Below, piece by piece: positions 26,914 to 38,794 of a stretch of DNA of 64,000 nucleotides. The stretch spans positions 79,707-143,706 of the forward strand of contig NZ_NAAD01000008.1 in NCBI RefSeq assembly GCF_002093115.1, read 5' to 3'. The translations under genes and the position numbers were made by a program. Below the pieces are notes generated by a model. It did not search any database and had not been told where the DNA came from. It saw only the letters and a program-made list of their open reading frames with translations. Within the stretch, counting starts at the first letter, position 1. Every line of letters begins with the position of its first letter. This stretch comes from Geothermobacter hydrogeniphilus. GTDB taxonomy: Bacteria > Desulfobacterota > Desulfuromonadia > Desulfuromonadales > Geothermobacteraceae.

Positions 26914-26952
26914 AAAAGGGCCGGATTCCCGCAACGGGGGTCCGGCCCTTTT
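26914..26952. terminator. Bidirectional Rho-independent terminator
   Basis: AAAAGGGCCGGA and TCCGGCCCTTTT pair around a 15-base middle that can itself pair (CCC/GGG). It separates the rightward secreted-protein gene from the leftward HD-GYP gene and has T-runs in both directions. Confidence 0.85.
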
Positions 26953-26973
26953 GGGTTTGCGCCGCTCGGGGGA

Positions 26974-29262
26974 TCAATGCACGGTGAGAATCTCGCCGCT
27001 GGCCAGTCCCGCTTCCTTGCGGGCGACAAACCGGCTGATGTAACCGTTGAGGGCACCCGAGGTTTCTTCCGGAAGATTGACGAATTCGAGCCCGAAGCCT
27101 TCGGGAAGCCCCTGGGCCTGGCGGCCGAGAGGGTTGTTCCAGGCGACCCGGCCCTGCAGTTTGAGCAGCTGGTCGGGGCTGTCCGGCAGGGCGAAGATGA
27201 CGTCGATCAGGTTGCCCTCATCGAGACCGGTGTCACTGGCGATGAAGATGCCGCCGTTGCTCAGGTTGGTACTGGTCCCGGAGATGGTGCGGTTGGCCAC
27301 CTGGCAGGAAACCTGGGTGCGGCAGGGAACCCGCACCTTGCGGCGGTCAAGTTTCTTTTCCTCATCGCCAGAGTTGTCGACCATGCAGATCTTGTTTTCA
27401 CTGATGTGACAGAACAGGGCATCGACGACCTGCTTGTCGAAGTGGACCAGGCTCTCCTCGGCCAGCAGCTGCAGCGCTTCGTGATAAGGCATCGGGTCAC
27501 GGTAATGGCGCTTGGAGGTAATCGCTTCGAAAAAATCGGCGACCGCGATGATGCGGGCTCCCAGCGGTATCTCATCACCCTTCAGCCCGTTCGGGTAGCC
27601 GCTGCCGTCCAGTTTTTCATGATGGGCGCCGACCACCTCGGGAATCTGCCGGTAGATGCCTTCAAAGGGGATTCGCTCCAGGATCTCGCGACTCTTGTCC
27701 GGATGGGTGCGGATCAGGGCCTTCTCTTCGGCGTTCAGTTCGCCGTCCTTCTTCAGGATGAAATCAGGAACCGCCAGTTTGCCATAGTCGTGCAGCATCG
27801 CCGCAATGCGTACCATGTCGGTATAGTCGCTGCCCAGGCCGAGCTGGTTGCAGATGCCGACGGCATACTCGGTGACCTGCACCGAGTGCCCGGCGGTGAG
27901 GAAGTCCCGTGCGTCGATGCTGGCTGCCAGCACCTGGATGACGGACTGGAACTGGGCCGAACGTTCATCCAGCAGGCGGGAATTCTGCAGGCCGATGCCG
28001 ATCAGGGGGGCAATCCCTTCGAGTAGTTGCAGGTCGCTTTCAACCAGCAGGCGTTTGGGTGTGCGCAGGTCGAGGGCGAGCATGCCGATCACCTGCTGGT
28101 CGCTGATGATCGGACAGCAGGCAAAGGCGCGGCTGCCGAGGCCGGCAAACCAGCGGCACAGGTTGTGGACCCGGACATCCTGGAACTGACGCACGTCATT
28201 GATCAGCAGCCCGCGTTTATTGATCAGCAGCGGCGCCAGCGGGGTGCGATCATGGCGGCCGGAGAGGGCCAGGGGGCTTTCCAGACGCTTCAATTCGGCG
28301 GCGTTCAGACCGAAGCCGCAACGGTAGTGCAGCGCCTTGCGCTGACTGTCGGCCAGCAGGATCATGCCGCGGTCGAAGTCAAGTTGGTGAGCGAGGATGT
28401 CGCTGACCGCCCGCAACAGGTCGTCGCTGTCGCTGCGGCTGCTGATCGCCTGGCCGATTTCACGGGTCAGCTGCAGGTTGATCAGGCTGGCGTTCGCCTG
28501 GTCGACAACCTCTTCGGTGGTGGCCTGCTGATGCTGCAGGTGGCGGCGCAGTTCGTTGCGTTCCAGGGTTCCGCCAAAGGCGGTCATGGCCAGCATGGCG
28601 GCCAGCCCCAACGGTGGCAGGGTGGCGGCGGCGACCGGCGGCAGCCAGGGGACGGCCAGCAGGGAAACGGTTGTCAACATTGCCGTCCGGTTCCGGCGCC
28701 GGCGCCAGGATTCGGCCGGCGAATCATCCCAGGTCAGCTGGTAGTGGCAATGCCGGTCTCCGCGGCGGCTGCAGCGGGGATGGGCCAGTCCCGGAGAGCG
28801 TTGGTTGAACAGCAGCGCCAGGCTTTCGAGAAACCCGCTGTGGTACTGGCAGGACCAGTGATGACTCGGATCGCCGGGGATGGTGATATCCAGGAGGTTG
28901 CGGCCGGGACTGCGGATGTCCCATTGTTGACCGGAGAGGGCGGCCTGCTCGCGGATCAGTTTTTCCAGCAGTCGCGTGGGGCCGCCCAGTCCAAGACCGA
29001 GCTGCTGCATCAGTCCCAGTCCTGAACGTCGACCGGCAGCCCGGCCCGCAGCGCGAAGAATCTGCGGGTTGCCGCTGCGGTTCAGCAACCTGCTGGTGAA
29101 CAGCGCCATCTGGCGACTGTCAACGGAGCCGCTGTCCGGTGTAATGTGGCAGCTGTGACAGAGTTTTTCGAAATCGATGTCCGGTCGTTCCTCCTGCAGG
29201 AACAGCCGGTAGCTTTGCAGCAACGCGGAGTAGTCCCGTTTCAATGGCTTCAGCGATGCCAT
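26974..29262 (-). CDS. Sensor HD-GYP phosphodiesterase with GAF and PilZ domains
   Basis: A 762-residue regulator predicted to cut cyclic di-GMP. In order: a V4R/haem-NO-like sensory region (about 1-185, ending in the typical CSRRGDRHCHYQL), two membrane helices (about 195-235), a GAF domain (about 265-420), an HD-GYP domain (about 430-620) with HDYGK and HHEKLDGSGYPNG, and a PilZ domain (about 635-740) with RRKVR and NLSNGG. Having a c-di-GMP receptor domain on the enzyme itself suggests feedback. GGAGG stands 4 bases before the ATG. Confidence 0.9.
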   Translation of the reverse strand: MASLKPLKRDYSALLQSYRLFLQEERPDIDFEKLCHSCHITPDSGSVDSRQMALFTSRLLNRSGNPQILRAAGRAAGRRSGLGLMQQLGLGLGGPTRLLEKLIREQAALSGQQWDIRSPGRNLLDITIPGDPSHHWSCQYHSGFLESLALLFNQRSPGLAHPRCSRRGDRHCHYQLTWDDSPAESWRRRRNRTAMLTTVSLLAVPWLPPVAAATLPPLGLAAMLAMTAFGGTLERNELRRHLQHQQATTEEVVDQANASLINLQLTREIGQAISSRSDSDDLLRAVSDILAHQLDFDRGMILLADSQRKALHYRCGFGLNAAELKRLESPLALSGRHDRTPLAPLLINKRGLLINDVRQFQDVRVHNLCRWFAGLGSRAFACCPIISDQQVIGMLALDLRTPKRLLVESDLQLLEGIAPLIGIGLQNSRLLDERSAQFQSVIQVLAASIDARDFLTAGHSVQVTEYAVGICNQLGLGSDYTDMVRIAAMLHDYGKLAVPDFILKKDGELNAEEKALIRTHPDKSREILERIPFEGIYRQIPEVVGAHHEKLDGSGYPNGLKGDEIPLGARIIAVADFFEAITSKRHYRDPMPYHEALQLLAEESLVHFDKQVVDALFCHISENKICMVDNSGDEEKKLDRRKVRVPCRTQVSCQVANRTISGTSTNLSNGGIFIASDTGLDEGNLIDVIFALPDSPDQLLKLQGRVAWNNPLGRQAQGLPEGFGLEFVNLPEETSGALNGYISRFVARKEAGLASGEILTVH

Positions 29263-29643
29263 GAAACCTCCGGGAGGAGTCGCAGCAGATCCGGCTCAAA
29301 GGGGAGGAAACGAACGGAAAAGAAGGAAAGAGAATCCATCACCATGCCCGGGATGGCCTGGCGAAAGAGGTGTTTCGAGTCTGGGTGGGGCAACCGCTCC
29401 GTGTTCACCCGCGGCGTCCACGTTTCGGTCTTTCCCCGGCGACAGCCGACAACCATCATTGCATCGATTTCTGGGACATTGAATGGAATAAGTAGTCTAT
29501 GTCCCCCCTCCAACTGTCATTCCGGCCCTGTTCGCCGGTGCCGTCAGACAGTCAGATACTCCCGTCACTATAGCGGCCGACATCCTTCAGAACAAGAAGA
29601 AAATGGTCGGACGCGAGATGTCGCATGATGGTCGGCGATGAAT
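29263..29643. other. Intergenic region upstream of the HD-GYP gene
   Basis: About 380 bases without a convincing gene. A GGGACAT...ATGTCCC inverted repeat spans 29473-29505. The promoter of the leftward HD-GYP gene should be here but is not clear. Confidence 0.4.
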
Positions 29644-30042
29644 TCACCGGTGCCCGGATTCCAGCCAGAAATCATTGTTGCTGACCGGGTCGGCATAACG
29701 CATCCGGCCGCCGACCCGGATCGGATGCCGTTTTTCCCGCGGGTCGTTTTCATGGATCAGCCGATCGACGGTGAGCATGACACCGATCCACGGCCCGTGC
29801 CTGGCCAGCGCCTGGCGCGAATAGGCCGAACAGGTCGGGTACATCGGACAGCGGGGGCCGTCGACCGGAGAGATGTAGAGCTGAAAGAAATGCACCGCCT
29901 GGTCGAAAGGGGAGGTGTCATGCTCCGGCTGTCGGGAGGAACCCTTGTGTGTCGGAACTTCCCAGGGCCCCCAGTCGGCGGCAGCGGCCGGCAACGGACA
30001 GAACAGCAGCAACGGCAGCAGCAGGGCGACGAACCTGATCAT
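29644..30042 (-). CDS. YidD-like protein with a signal peptide
   Basis: A 132-residue protein. Residues 1-22 are a cleavable signal peptide; the YidD core follows (FFQLYISPVDGPRCPMYPTC, then SAYSRQALARHG). Ordinary YidD is a cytoplasmic membrane-associated protein of about 70-110 residues that helps YidC insert proteins; a secreted version is unlike that, so the role may differ. The ATG overlaps the rarA stop. Confidence 0.82.
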   Translation of the reverse strand: MIRFVALLLPLLLFCPLPAAAADWGPWEVPTHKGSSRQPEHDTSPFDQAVHFFQLYISPVDGPRCPMYPTCSAYSRQALARHGPWIGVMLTVDRLIHENDPREKRHPIRVGGRMRYADPVSNNDFWLESGHR

Positions 30043-31358
30043 GAGGATTTCTCGTCCGTCGCGCGGTTATTTTTCAGTTGCTCAAGCCAGGCGAGTCGTT
30101 CGCCGATGGTTTTTTCAAAGCCATGATCGGTCGGCTGGTAGTAGCGGCTGCCGGCAAGTTGCTCGGGCAGATGGCTTTGTGTCACGATCCCCTGTGGATC
30201 GTTGTGGGCATACTGGTATCCCGCGCCGTAGCCGAGCTGCTTCATCAACCCGGTCGGGGCGTTGCGGATATGCAGGGGGACCGGCAGAGAACCGCTTTTT
30301 CGGACTTCGGCCTGAGCCGCTTTGATGCCGGCGTAGGCGGCATTGCTTTTCGGCGCGGCGGCCAGGTAGGTGGTTGCCTGGGCCAGCGGGATGCGTCCTT
30401 CGGGCAGGCCGATGAAGTGGACCGCCTGCTGGGCGGCGATTGCCAGCTGCAGGCCGCGCGGATCAGCGTTGCCGATATCCTCGCTGGCAAGAATGACCAG
30501 GCGCCGCGCGATGAAAAGGGGATCTTCCCCCGCTTCGAGCATGCGTGCCAGCCAGTAGAGGGCGGCATCCGGGTCGGAGCCGCGGACGCTCTTGATGAAG
30601 GCCGAGATGACGTTGTAGTGTTCTTCGGCTCCCTTGTCGTAACGCAGGGTTCGGGTCTGCATCGCCTGCTGCACGGTTGCCGCGTCGATTTCCCGGCAGC
30701 CGACGGCGGCCGCCGTTTCGAGCGCGTTGAGGGCCGTGCGCGCGTCACCGTCGGCCTGGCGGCAAAGCAGCTCCTTCGCCTCTTCGGTCAGACTGTATCC
30801 CTGGCCGCCGAGGCCGCGCGGGTCTTCGAGGGCCCGGTCGAGCAGTTTGCCGATCTCTTCTTCAGGGAGCGGTTCGAGGGTGAAAACCCGGGAGCGCGAG
30901 AGCAGGGCGGCGTTGACTTCGAAGGAAGGATTTTCGGTGGTGGCACCGATGAGGATGATATCACCCTTTTCGACATAGGGGAGAAAGGCGTCCTGCTGTG
31001 CCTTGTTGAAACGGTGGATCTCGTCGACGAACAGCACTGTCCGCCGATCGTGAAAGGCACGCTCTTCGCGGGCCCCGGCGACGATCTCCCGGATCTCCTT
31101 GACGCCCTGCAGGACCGCGGAGAAAAAGACGAAGCGGCTGCTGGTGCTGTTGGCGATCACCTGGGCGAGAGTGGTCTTGCCGACCCCCGGAGGGCCCCAG
31201 AGGATCAGGGAACTGATCCGGTCGCTGCTGATCAGTTGGCGCAGCAGTCTGCCGGGGCCGAGCAGGTGTTGTTGACCGACCACTTCATCGAGGTTGCGGG
31301 GCCGCAGCCGTTCAGCCAGCGGCGTGCCGCCGGCGGGTGCCTGTTCGAACAGATCCAT
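30039..31358 (-). CDS. rarA: Replication-associated recombination protein A
   Basis: A 439-residue AAA+ ATPase that acts at stalled replication forks. Walker A is GPPGVGKTTLAQ, Walker B is LFVDEIHRFNKAQQ, and the C-terminal tetramer region (YDKGAEEHYNVISAFIKSVR) is complete. The start MDLFEQAP at 31358 has GGGAAAG before it; the frame is open upstream only because it runs through a repeat element. Confidence 0.95.
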   Translation of the reverse strand: MDLFEQAPAGGTPLAERLRPRNLDEVVGQQHLLGPGRLLRQLISSDRISSLILWGPPGVGKTTLAQVIANSTSSRFVFFSAVLQGVKEIREIVAGAREERAFHDRRTVLFVDEIHRFNKAQQDAFLPYVEKGDIILIGATTENPSFEVNAALLSRSRVFTLEPLPEEEIGKLLDRALEDPRGLGGQGYSLTEEAKELLCRQADGDARTALNALETAAAVGCREIDAATVQQAMQTRTLRYDKGAEEHYNVISAFIKSVRGSDPDAALYWLARMLEAGEDPLFIARRLVILASEDIGNADPRGLQLAIAAQQAVHFIGLPEGRIPLAQATTYLAAAPKSNAAYAGIKAAQAEVRKSGSLPVPLHIRNAPTGLMKQLGYGAGYQYAHNDPQGIVTQSHLPEQLAGSRYYQPTDHGFEKTIGERLAWLEQLKNNRATDEKSS

Positions 31359-31390
31359 GAACTTTCCCGGTTGACGTGAGGAATCCCAAC

Positions 31391-31556
31391 TTTGATGCTT
31401 TCGCAAAAAAGCATCAAGAGTGTTGGCTAAGCAAAAAGCGCCGGCAGCAAGGCGCGCGGTTGTCAAGCAGTGAGGCGTGCTTACGTACGTCGAAGCAGCG
31501 AGGCAAGCGCAGCAACGCAGCCGCTGGTGAGTTTTCGCGACGCCATCAACTTTAGC
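31391..31556 (-). repeat. Repeat-like element of the ACGTA/TACGCC type (family C)
   Basis: One end is a hairpin (TTGATGCTTT and AAAGCATCAA, 31392-31417). Leftward reading then gives a roughly 120-base stretch ending GTTGATGGCGTCGCG, with CTTCGACGTACGTAAGCACG in the middle. Only one copy is in this window; its layout (GCGTTGC, CGCTTGCC, ACGTA, GCGCCTTG) parallels family B at 48760 and 63790. It fills most of the 300-base gap between rarA and the NAD kinase gene. Confidence 0.55.
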
Positions 31557-31658
31557 ACAGGGGCAGGGGAGGGACAACCGAATCCTGCGCTAAGTGCCTG
31601 AAAGCGATAGACTAATAGTCGCAGCTGTGATAGTTTTCAAATTCGTCAAGGAGTTTTC

Positions 31659-32513
31659 ATGAAACGGATCGGTATCTACGCCAAACGCAACCATCCCGAC
31701 GCGGTGCAGTTGGCCCGCAATGTCTGTCACCATCTGCGGCAGCGTAAGGTCGAGGTTTACCTCGATGAGCCGCTGGCCGAAGATATGGGCGAGTCGCAGG
31801 GCTACCCGGGGGGGTCGATTCCCGCCCTGGTCGACCTGGTGATCGTCCTCGGTGGCGATGGTACCCTGATTTCAGTGGCGCGGTTGGTCGGCGAGCTGCG
31901 GGTGCCGATCCTCGGGGTTAACCTCGGCCGTCTCGGCTTTCTGACCGAAATCACCCGGGACGAGCTCTTTCCGGTGCTGGACCGGGTGATCCGCGGGGAT
32001 TTCGATGTCTCGAACCGGTTGATGCTCGAAGCGGTGGTGCGACGCGGCGACAAGGTCGCCGGCCGTTTCCGGATGCTCAACGACGTGGTCATCAACAAGG
32101 GGGCGCTGGCGCGGATCATCGACATGGAGACCAGCGTCAACGAGGACTACCTGACCACCTTTCGTGCCGACGGTCTGATTATCGCCACGCCTACCGGCAC
32201 CACGGCCTATAACCTTGCCGCCGGCGGTCCGATCATCTACCCCGGGATCCATTGCCTGGTGGTGACGCCGATCTGTCCCCACATGCTGACCAACCGCCCG
32301 ATCATCGTCTCCGATGAAGCCCTGGTTCGGGTCGAGGTCAAGTTCCAGGATGAAGAGGTGATGCTGACCGCCGACGGTCAGGTCGGGATGCCGCTGGTCG
32401 GCGGCGATGTTGTCGAGGTGCGGAAATCACCCCACACCACGCTGCTGATCAAGAGTCCGCATCGTGATTATTTCGAGGTGTTGCGCGCCAAGCTGCATTG
32501 GGGCCAGCGTTGA
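31659..32513 (+). CDS. nadK: NAD kinase
   Basis: A 284-residue enzyme that phosphorylates NAD to NADP. The GGDGT motif (LGGDGTLISVAR, about 65-76), NDVVINKGALARI and the glycine-rich TPTGTTAYNLAAGGP are present. AAGGAG precedes the ATG. recN follows 24 bases later, a common pairing. Confidence 0.97.
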   Translation: MKRIGIYAKRNHPDAVQLARNVCHHLRQRKVEVYLDEPLAEDMGESQGYPGGSIPALVDLVIVLGGDGTLISVARLVGELRVPILGVNLGRLGFLTEITRDELFPVLDRVIRGDFDVSNRLMLEAVVRRGDKVAGRFRMLNDVVINKGALARIIDMETSVNEDYLTTFRADGLIIATPTGTTAYNLAAGGPIIYPGIHCLVVTPICPHMLTNRPIIVSDEALVRVEVKFQDEEVMLTADGQVGMPLVGGDVVEVRKSPHTTLLIKSPHRDYFEVLRAKLHWGQR

Positions 32514-32537
32514 TTTCGGGTAGAGGATAACAGTCTC

Positions 32538-34217
32538 ATGCTGACGGAATTGATCATCCGCAACTTTGCCATTATCGACCGGCTTGAGGTCAGTTTCGGT
32601 CCCGGCTTCAATGTCCTCACCGGGGAGACCGGCGCGGGGAAGTCGATCATCATTGATGCCGTCGGCCTGCTGCTGGGGGATCGTGCCCGACCGGAAGTGA
32701 TCCGCACCGGGGCCGAGGAGGCGACGGTCGAGGGCCTGTTCGATTTAAGCGGACTGACCGTGGTCAAGGACAGATTGGCAAAAGGCGGGTTTGAGGCTGC
32801 GGACGAATTGTTGATCAAGCGGGTGGTCAGCCGATCCGGTAAAAACCGGATTTTTCTCAACGGTTCTCTCTCCCGGCTGTCCCAACTGCAGGACATTGCC
32901 GCCGGCCTGGTCAATATTTACGGCCAGCATGAACACCAGCGGCTGCAGAAGACCGATACCCACCTGAAATTTCTCGATCGTTTTGCCGGCCTGGAAAAGG
33001 AGCTTGCCGCTTACACCGACCTGTACAACCGGGTTGTCGCCTTGCAGCAGCGCCTTGAAGGGATCGACCAGGGAGAGCGGGACCGGCGGCAACGCATCGA
33101 TTTCCTCAGTTTTCAGCAGCGCGAAATAGCCGCGGCCGCGCTGCAGCCGGGTGAAGATGAAGAGCTGGAGCGGGAACGACTGCTGCTGCAGCATGGTGAA
33201 AAGCTGACACTGGCCACCGGGGGCGGCTACGAACAGCTCTATGGCCGCAAGGGGGCGGTCTGTGAAATCCTCGACCGGGTCGCTGCCGATCTCGAGGGCC
33301 TGGCAACGGTTGATCCCCAGCTGGGAGAACTGGCGGGCACGGTTCGCGGCAGCCTCTATCAGCTCGAGGATGTTGCCGTCCAGCTGCGCGGTTTTGCCGA
33401 TCGTCTCAATTTCGAACCGGGACGTCAGAATGAGGTCGAAGAAAGGCTTGCCCAGATCGCGGCGCTGAAACGCAAGTACGCACCGACCATCGAGGAGATC
33501 CTGGCCGGTCTGGTCCGTATCGAAGCCGAGTTGGCCGAACTGACCGATGCCGACTCGACCCGTGAGGGATTGCTCGCCCAACTGACGGAGGCGCGTCAGG
33601 CTCTGCAGAAGGCCGGGGACGGGCTCTCCCGCAAACGTCAGGCGGCAGCCCGAAAACTGGCTTCAGGGGTGATGCGCGAACTGGCCGACCTGGCATTGCC
33701 GAAGGCCCGGTTCGAGTGTCATTTCATTGCCCTTGAAGAGCCGGGGCCGTTCGGCCTGGAGCGGATGGAGTTCTATCTGGCACCGAATCCCGGGGAGGAT
33801 ATGCGGCCCCTGGCCTGGATCGCTTCGGGGGGCGAACTGTCACGCATCATGCTGGCGATCAAGCGTATCGCGCCGGATGCCGATGGTGTCTCGACACTGA
33901 TTTTCGACGAGGTCGATGCCGGCATCGGTGGCGCTGCGGCGAGTAGTGTCGGGGCCAAGCTGCAGCAGGTCGCCGATTCGGCCCAGGTGTTGTGCATTAC
34001 CCATCTGCCGCAGGTCGCCGCTTTCGGGGATGCTCATTATCGTGTTGAGAAGATGGTTGACAATGGCCGGACCTTCACCGCCCTGGTCGCCTTGAAGGGC
34101 GAAACCCGGGTGAGGGAAATGGCCCGCATGCTCGGCGGCGCCCGGATCACCGAGCGCACCCTCGAACATGCACGGGAAATGATCGAGAGCGGTCAGAACC
34201 CGGCAGGAAAGGGTTGA
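32538..34217 (+). CDS. recN: DNA repair protein RecN
   Basis: A 559-residue SMC-like ATPase of double-strand break repair. N-terminal Walker A (TGETGAGKS, about 30-38), a central coiled-coil region (about 150-380), and C-terminal signature (SGGELSRIMLAIK) and Walker B (FDEVDAGIGG) are all there. Confidence 0.97.
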   Translation: MLTELIIRNFAIIDRLEVSFGPGFNVLTGETGAGKSIIIDAVGLLLGDRARPEVIRTGAEEATVEGLFDLSGLTVVKDRLAKGGFEAADELLIKRVVSRSGKNRIFLNGSLSRLSQLQDIAAGLVNIYGQHEHQRLQKTDTHLKFLDRFAGLEKELAAYTDLYNRVVALQQRLEGIDQGERDRRQRIDFLSFQQREIAAAALQPGEDEELERERLLLQHGEKLTLATGGGYEQLYGRKGAVCEILDRVAADLEGLATVDPQLGELAGTVRGSLYQLEDVAVQLRGFADRLNFEPGRQNEVEERLAQIAALKRKYAPTIEEILAGLVRIEAELAELTDADSTREGLLAQLTEARQALQKAGDGLSRKRQAAARKLASGVMRELADLALPKARFECHFIALEEPGPFGLERMEFYLAPNPGEDMRPLAWIASGGELSRIMLAIKRIAPDADGVSTLIFDEVDAGIGGAAASSVGAKLQQVADSAQVLCITHLPQVAAFGDAHYRVEKMVDNGRTFTALVALKGETRVREMARMLGGARITERTLEHAREMIESGQNPAGKG

Positions 34218-34222
34218 ATCCA

Positions 34223-34696
34223 ATGGTCAGGAAAGCCGTTATTGCCGATGCCCCGGTTATCCACCAACTGCTCAATACCTACGCCGGTGACGGCCTGATG
34301 TTGTCGGCTTCCCTGGCGGAGATCTACGAATATATCCGCAGTTTTTATGTCTACGTGCAGCAGGATCGGGTTGTCGGCACGGTCAGGCTGCAGATCTGCT
34401 GGAAAGATCTGGCTGAGATCCGTTCCCTGGCGGTCGCCGCAGAGGTCGCCGGTCAGGGAATTGGCCGGCAACTGGTTGAAGCCTGTCTGCAGGAAGCACG
34501 CGATCTCGGTCTGCCGCAGGTTTTCGCCCTGACCTACAAGGTTGGGTTTTTCACCCGTCTCGGATTCAACGAGATCGACAAGGCGCGGCTGCCGCAGAAA
34601 ATCTGGCGGGATTGTATCAAGTGCGCCAAGTTTCCTGAATGCGACGAAACGGCGGTCAGCCTGTTGCTTTCTCCGGGGAAACCACCGGTTTCTTGA
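34223..34696 (+). CDS. GNAT acetyltransferase, ArgA-like
   Basis: A 157-residue N-acetyltransferase with the acetyl-CoA motif VAGQGIGRQLVEACLQEAR and the end segment DCIKCAKFPECDETAV. Short proteins of this type serve as glutamate N-acetyltransferase in several bacteria, which would fit argJ 5 kb away. The ATG at 34223 has AGGAAAGGG 9 bases ahead; a TTG at 34214 overlapping recN is the alternative. Confidence 0.85.
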   Translation: MVRKAVIADAPVIHQLLNTYAGDGLMLSASLAEIYEYIRSFYVYVQQDRVVGTVRLQICWKDLAEIRSLAVAAEVAGQGIGRQLVEACLQEARDLGLPQVFALTYKVGFFTRLGFNEIDKARLPQKIWRDCIKCAKFPECDETAVSLLLSPGKPPVS

Positions 34697-34743
34697 CAGA
34701 AACTGTCCGACAACGGTATTAATGAGCCCGAATTGTCGGGCTC
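34693..34743 (+). promoter_or_regulatory. Promoter and leader hairpin of the M23 peptidase gene
   Basis: TTGACA (34693-34698) and TATTAA (34717-34722) with an 18-base spacer. A perfect hairpin follows at once (GAGCCCGA and TCGGGCTC, 34724-34743). The hairpin could instead be a terminator of the preceding gene, but it has no T-run. The remaining 230 bases to the gene show nothing else. Confidence 0.5.
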
Positions 34744-34972
34744 AGTGTCGGTTTGCCGGCATCCGTTATTGTCCTGGTCGGGTTGTCGGGGAACGCCGTC
34801 AGGTTTGCCGGTGGCCCGTGGATTCAGGGAAGTTCTATTCAGGTCAAGGGGTTAGGTCGCCCATCCGGAATGGACGCAGGTTTTTTCCGGTGTCACGGCT
34901 GGTTTGACCGGACTTTCCGGCCTGAAGATTGCAGATGTGTCCATCTTGTTTGGCGTCTGACAGGAGAGTTTA

Positions 34973-35842
34973 TTGGCTTCCAAGCGTTTTACCATCCTGG
35001 TTATTCCCGAAGGATCCCGCCGGGTTCGCCGTTACTACGTCCGCAGTGGCTGGTTGAGGTCGCTGGCGGTCGCGGCCGGGGTGGCGGTTCTTGGGGTCGC
35101 CCTGTTGACTTACGGCTATCTGCGGAATCGCTACGATTCGGCGGAGCTGGCGCGTCTGCGCACCACCAATCTGCAGCAGCAGGTCGAACTGGCGCGGCTT
35201 TCCGGCGAACTTGACCTGCTCAACCGGGATGTTGTGCTGCTTGCGCAGAATGACGCGCAGGTCAGGGTGATGGCCAAGTTGACTCCTGCCAAAACCAACG
35301 TCCTCAGTGGCATCGGCGGACCGCCCGACGCGGATACCCATCCCCGTTTTTCCGAATTGCAGCGCCAGATCGACGAGGTGCGTCAGCAGATCGATCTCCG
35401 CCGCCAGAGCCAGGAGGAGATCCAGGCGGTCCTCAACGACCAGCGTTCCCTGTTGGCTTCGAAACCGCAGGGATGGCCGGTCAAGGGATGGATCACGTCG
35501 CTTTTCGGCATGCGTAAATCCCCCTTCACCGGGCGCCGCAAGATGCATGAAGGGCTTGATATCGCGTCAAACACCGGCACCCCGGTCCATGCCACCGCCG
35601 ACGGCATCGTGGCCCGTGCCGAAACCGTACCGGGTTATGGAAAGCTGGTGGTGATCGACCACGGCTATGGTTATCGCACTTACTACGGTCATAATTCCAG
35701 GCTCTATGTCAAGGTCGGCCAACGGGTCCGGCGCGGTGATCGCATTGCCGCGGTCGGCAATACCGGCACATCCACCGGCTCGCATGTCCATTACGAGGTG
35801 CGGCGCAATGGCGTGCCGCTCAATCCCCGCAAATACCTCTGA
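34973..35842 (+). CDS. M23 family metallopeptidase
   Basis: A 289-residue cell-wall hydrolase or activator. A membrane helix (about 25-47) is followed by a coiled coil (about 50-165) and a LytM/M23 domain with zinc motifs HEGLDIASN and HVHYEVRRNG. The start is TTG at 34973, with AGGAGAG 5 bases ahead; no ATG is available near it. Confidence 0.9.
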   Translation: MASKRFTILVIPEGSRRVRRYYVRSGWLRSLAVAAGVAVLGVALLTYGYLRNRYDSAELARLRTTNLQQQVELARLSGELDLLNRDVVLLAQNDAQVRVMAKLTPAKTNVLSGIGGPPDADTHPRFSELQRQIDEVRQQIDLRRQSQEEIQAVLNDQRSLLASKPQGWPVKGWITSLFGMRKSPFTGRRKMHEGLDIASNTGTPVHATADGIVARAETVPGYGKLVVIDHGYGYRTYYGHNSRLYVKVGQRVRRGDRIAAVGNTGTSTGSHVHYEVRRNGVPLNPRKYL

Positions 35843-35869
35843 TCGATCATGAACTGTCAACACCTGATG

Positions 35870-35896
35870 GGCTCCGGAATTCCGGGGCCTTTTTCT
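35870..35896 (+). terminator. Rho-independent terminator after the M23 gene
   Basis: GGCTCCGGAATTCCGGGGCC folds with one mismatch and is followed by TTTTTCTCTTT. Confidence 0.8.
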
Positions 35897-36011
35897 CTTT
35901 TCGAGTCTTGCCCGGAAGAACTCCCAAATCCACCGGCAATTTCGGGATTCGGCTGTCGTTACGGTTGAATCTGCTTCGTTGCCTTCACCTCTTCGGTGAG
36001 TTCCTTGCGTC

Positions 36012-36040
36012 TTGTGAGCGGGGTGTTGCTGTGGTAGAAT
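36012..36040 (+). promoter_or_regulatory. Candidate secA promoter
   Basis: TTGTGA (36012-36017) and TAGAAT (36035-36040) with a 17-base spacer. A small stem, CCCCG-CGTGA-CGGGG, lies at 36054-36068 in the leader. Confidence 0.55.
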
Positions 36041-36091
36041 TCAGCGCTTTTCGCCCCGCGTGACGGGGATTATACCTTCAGGAGTAACGCT

Positions 36092-38776
<2,685 letters not shown>

Positions 38777-38794
38777 CCCGGTGCGGGAGCCGTC

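Noticed and set aside
31359..31577. N-terminal extension of RarA
   Set aside because: The extra 73 codons run through a repeat-like element; the family start MDLFEQAP with a ribosome site lies at 31358.
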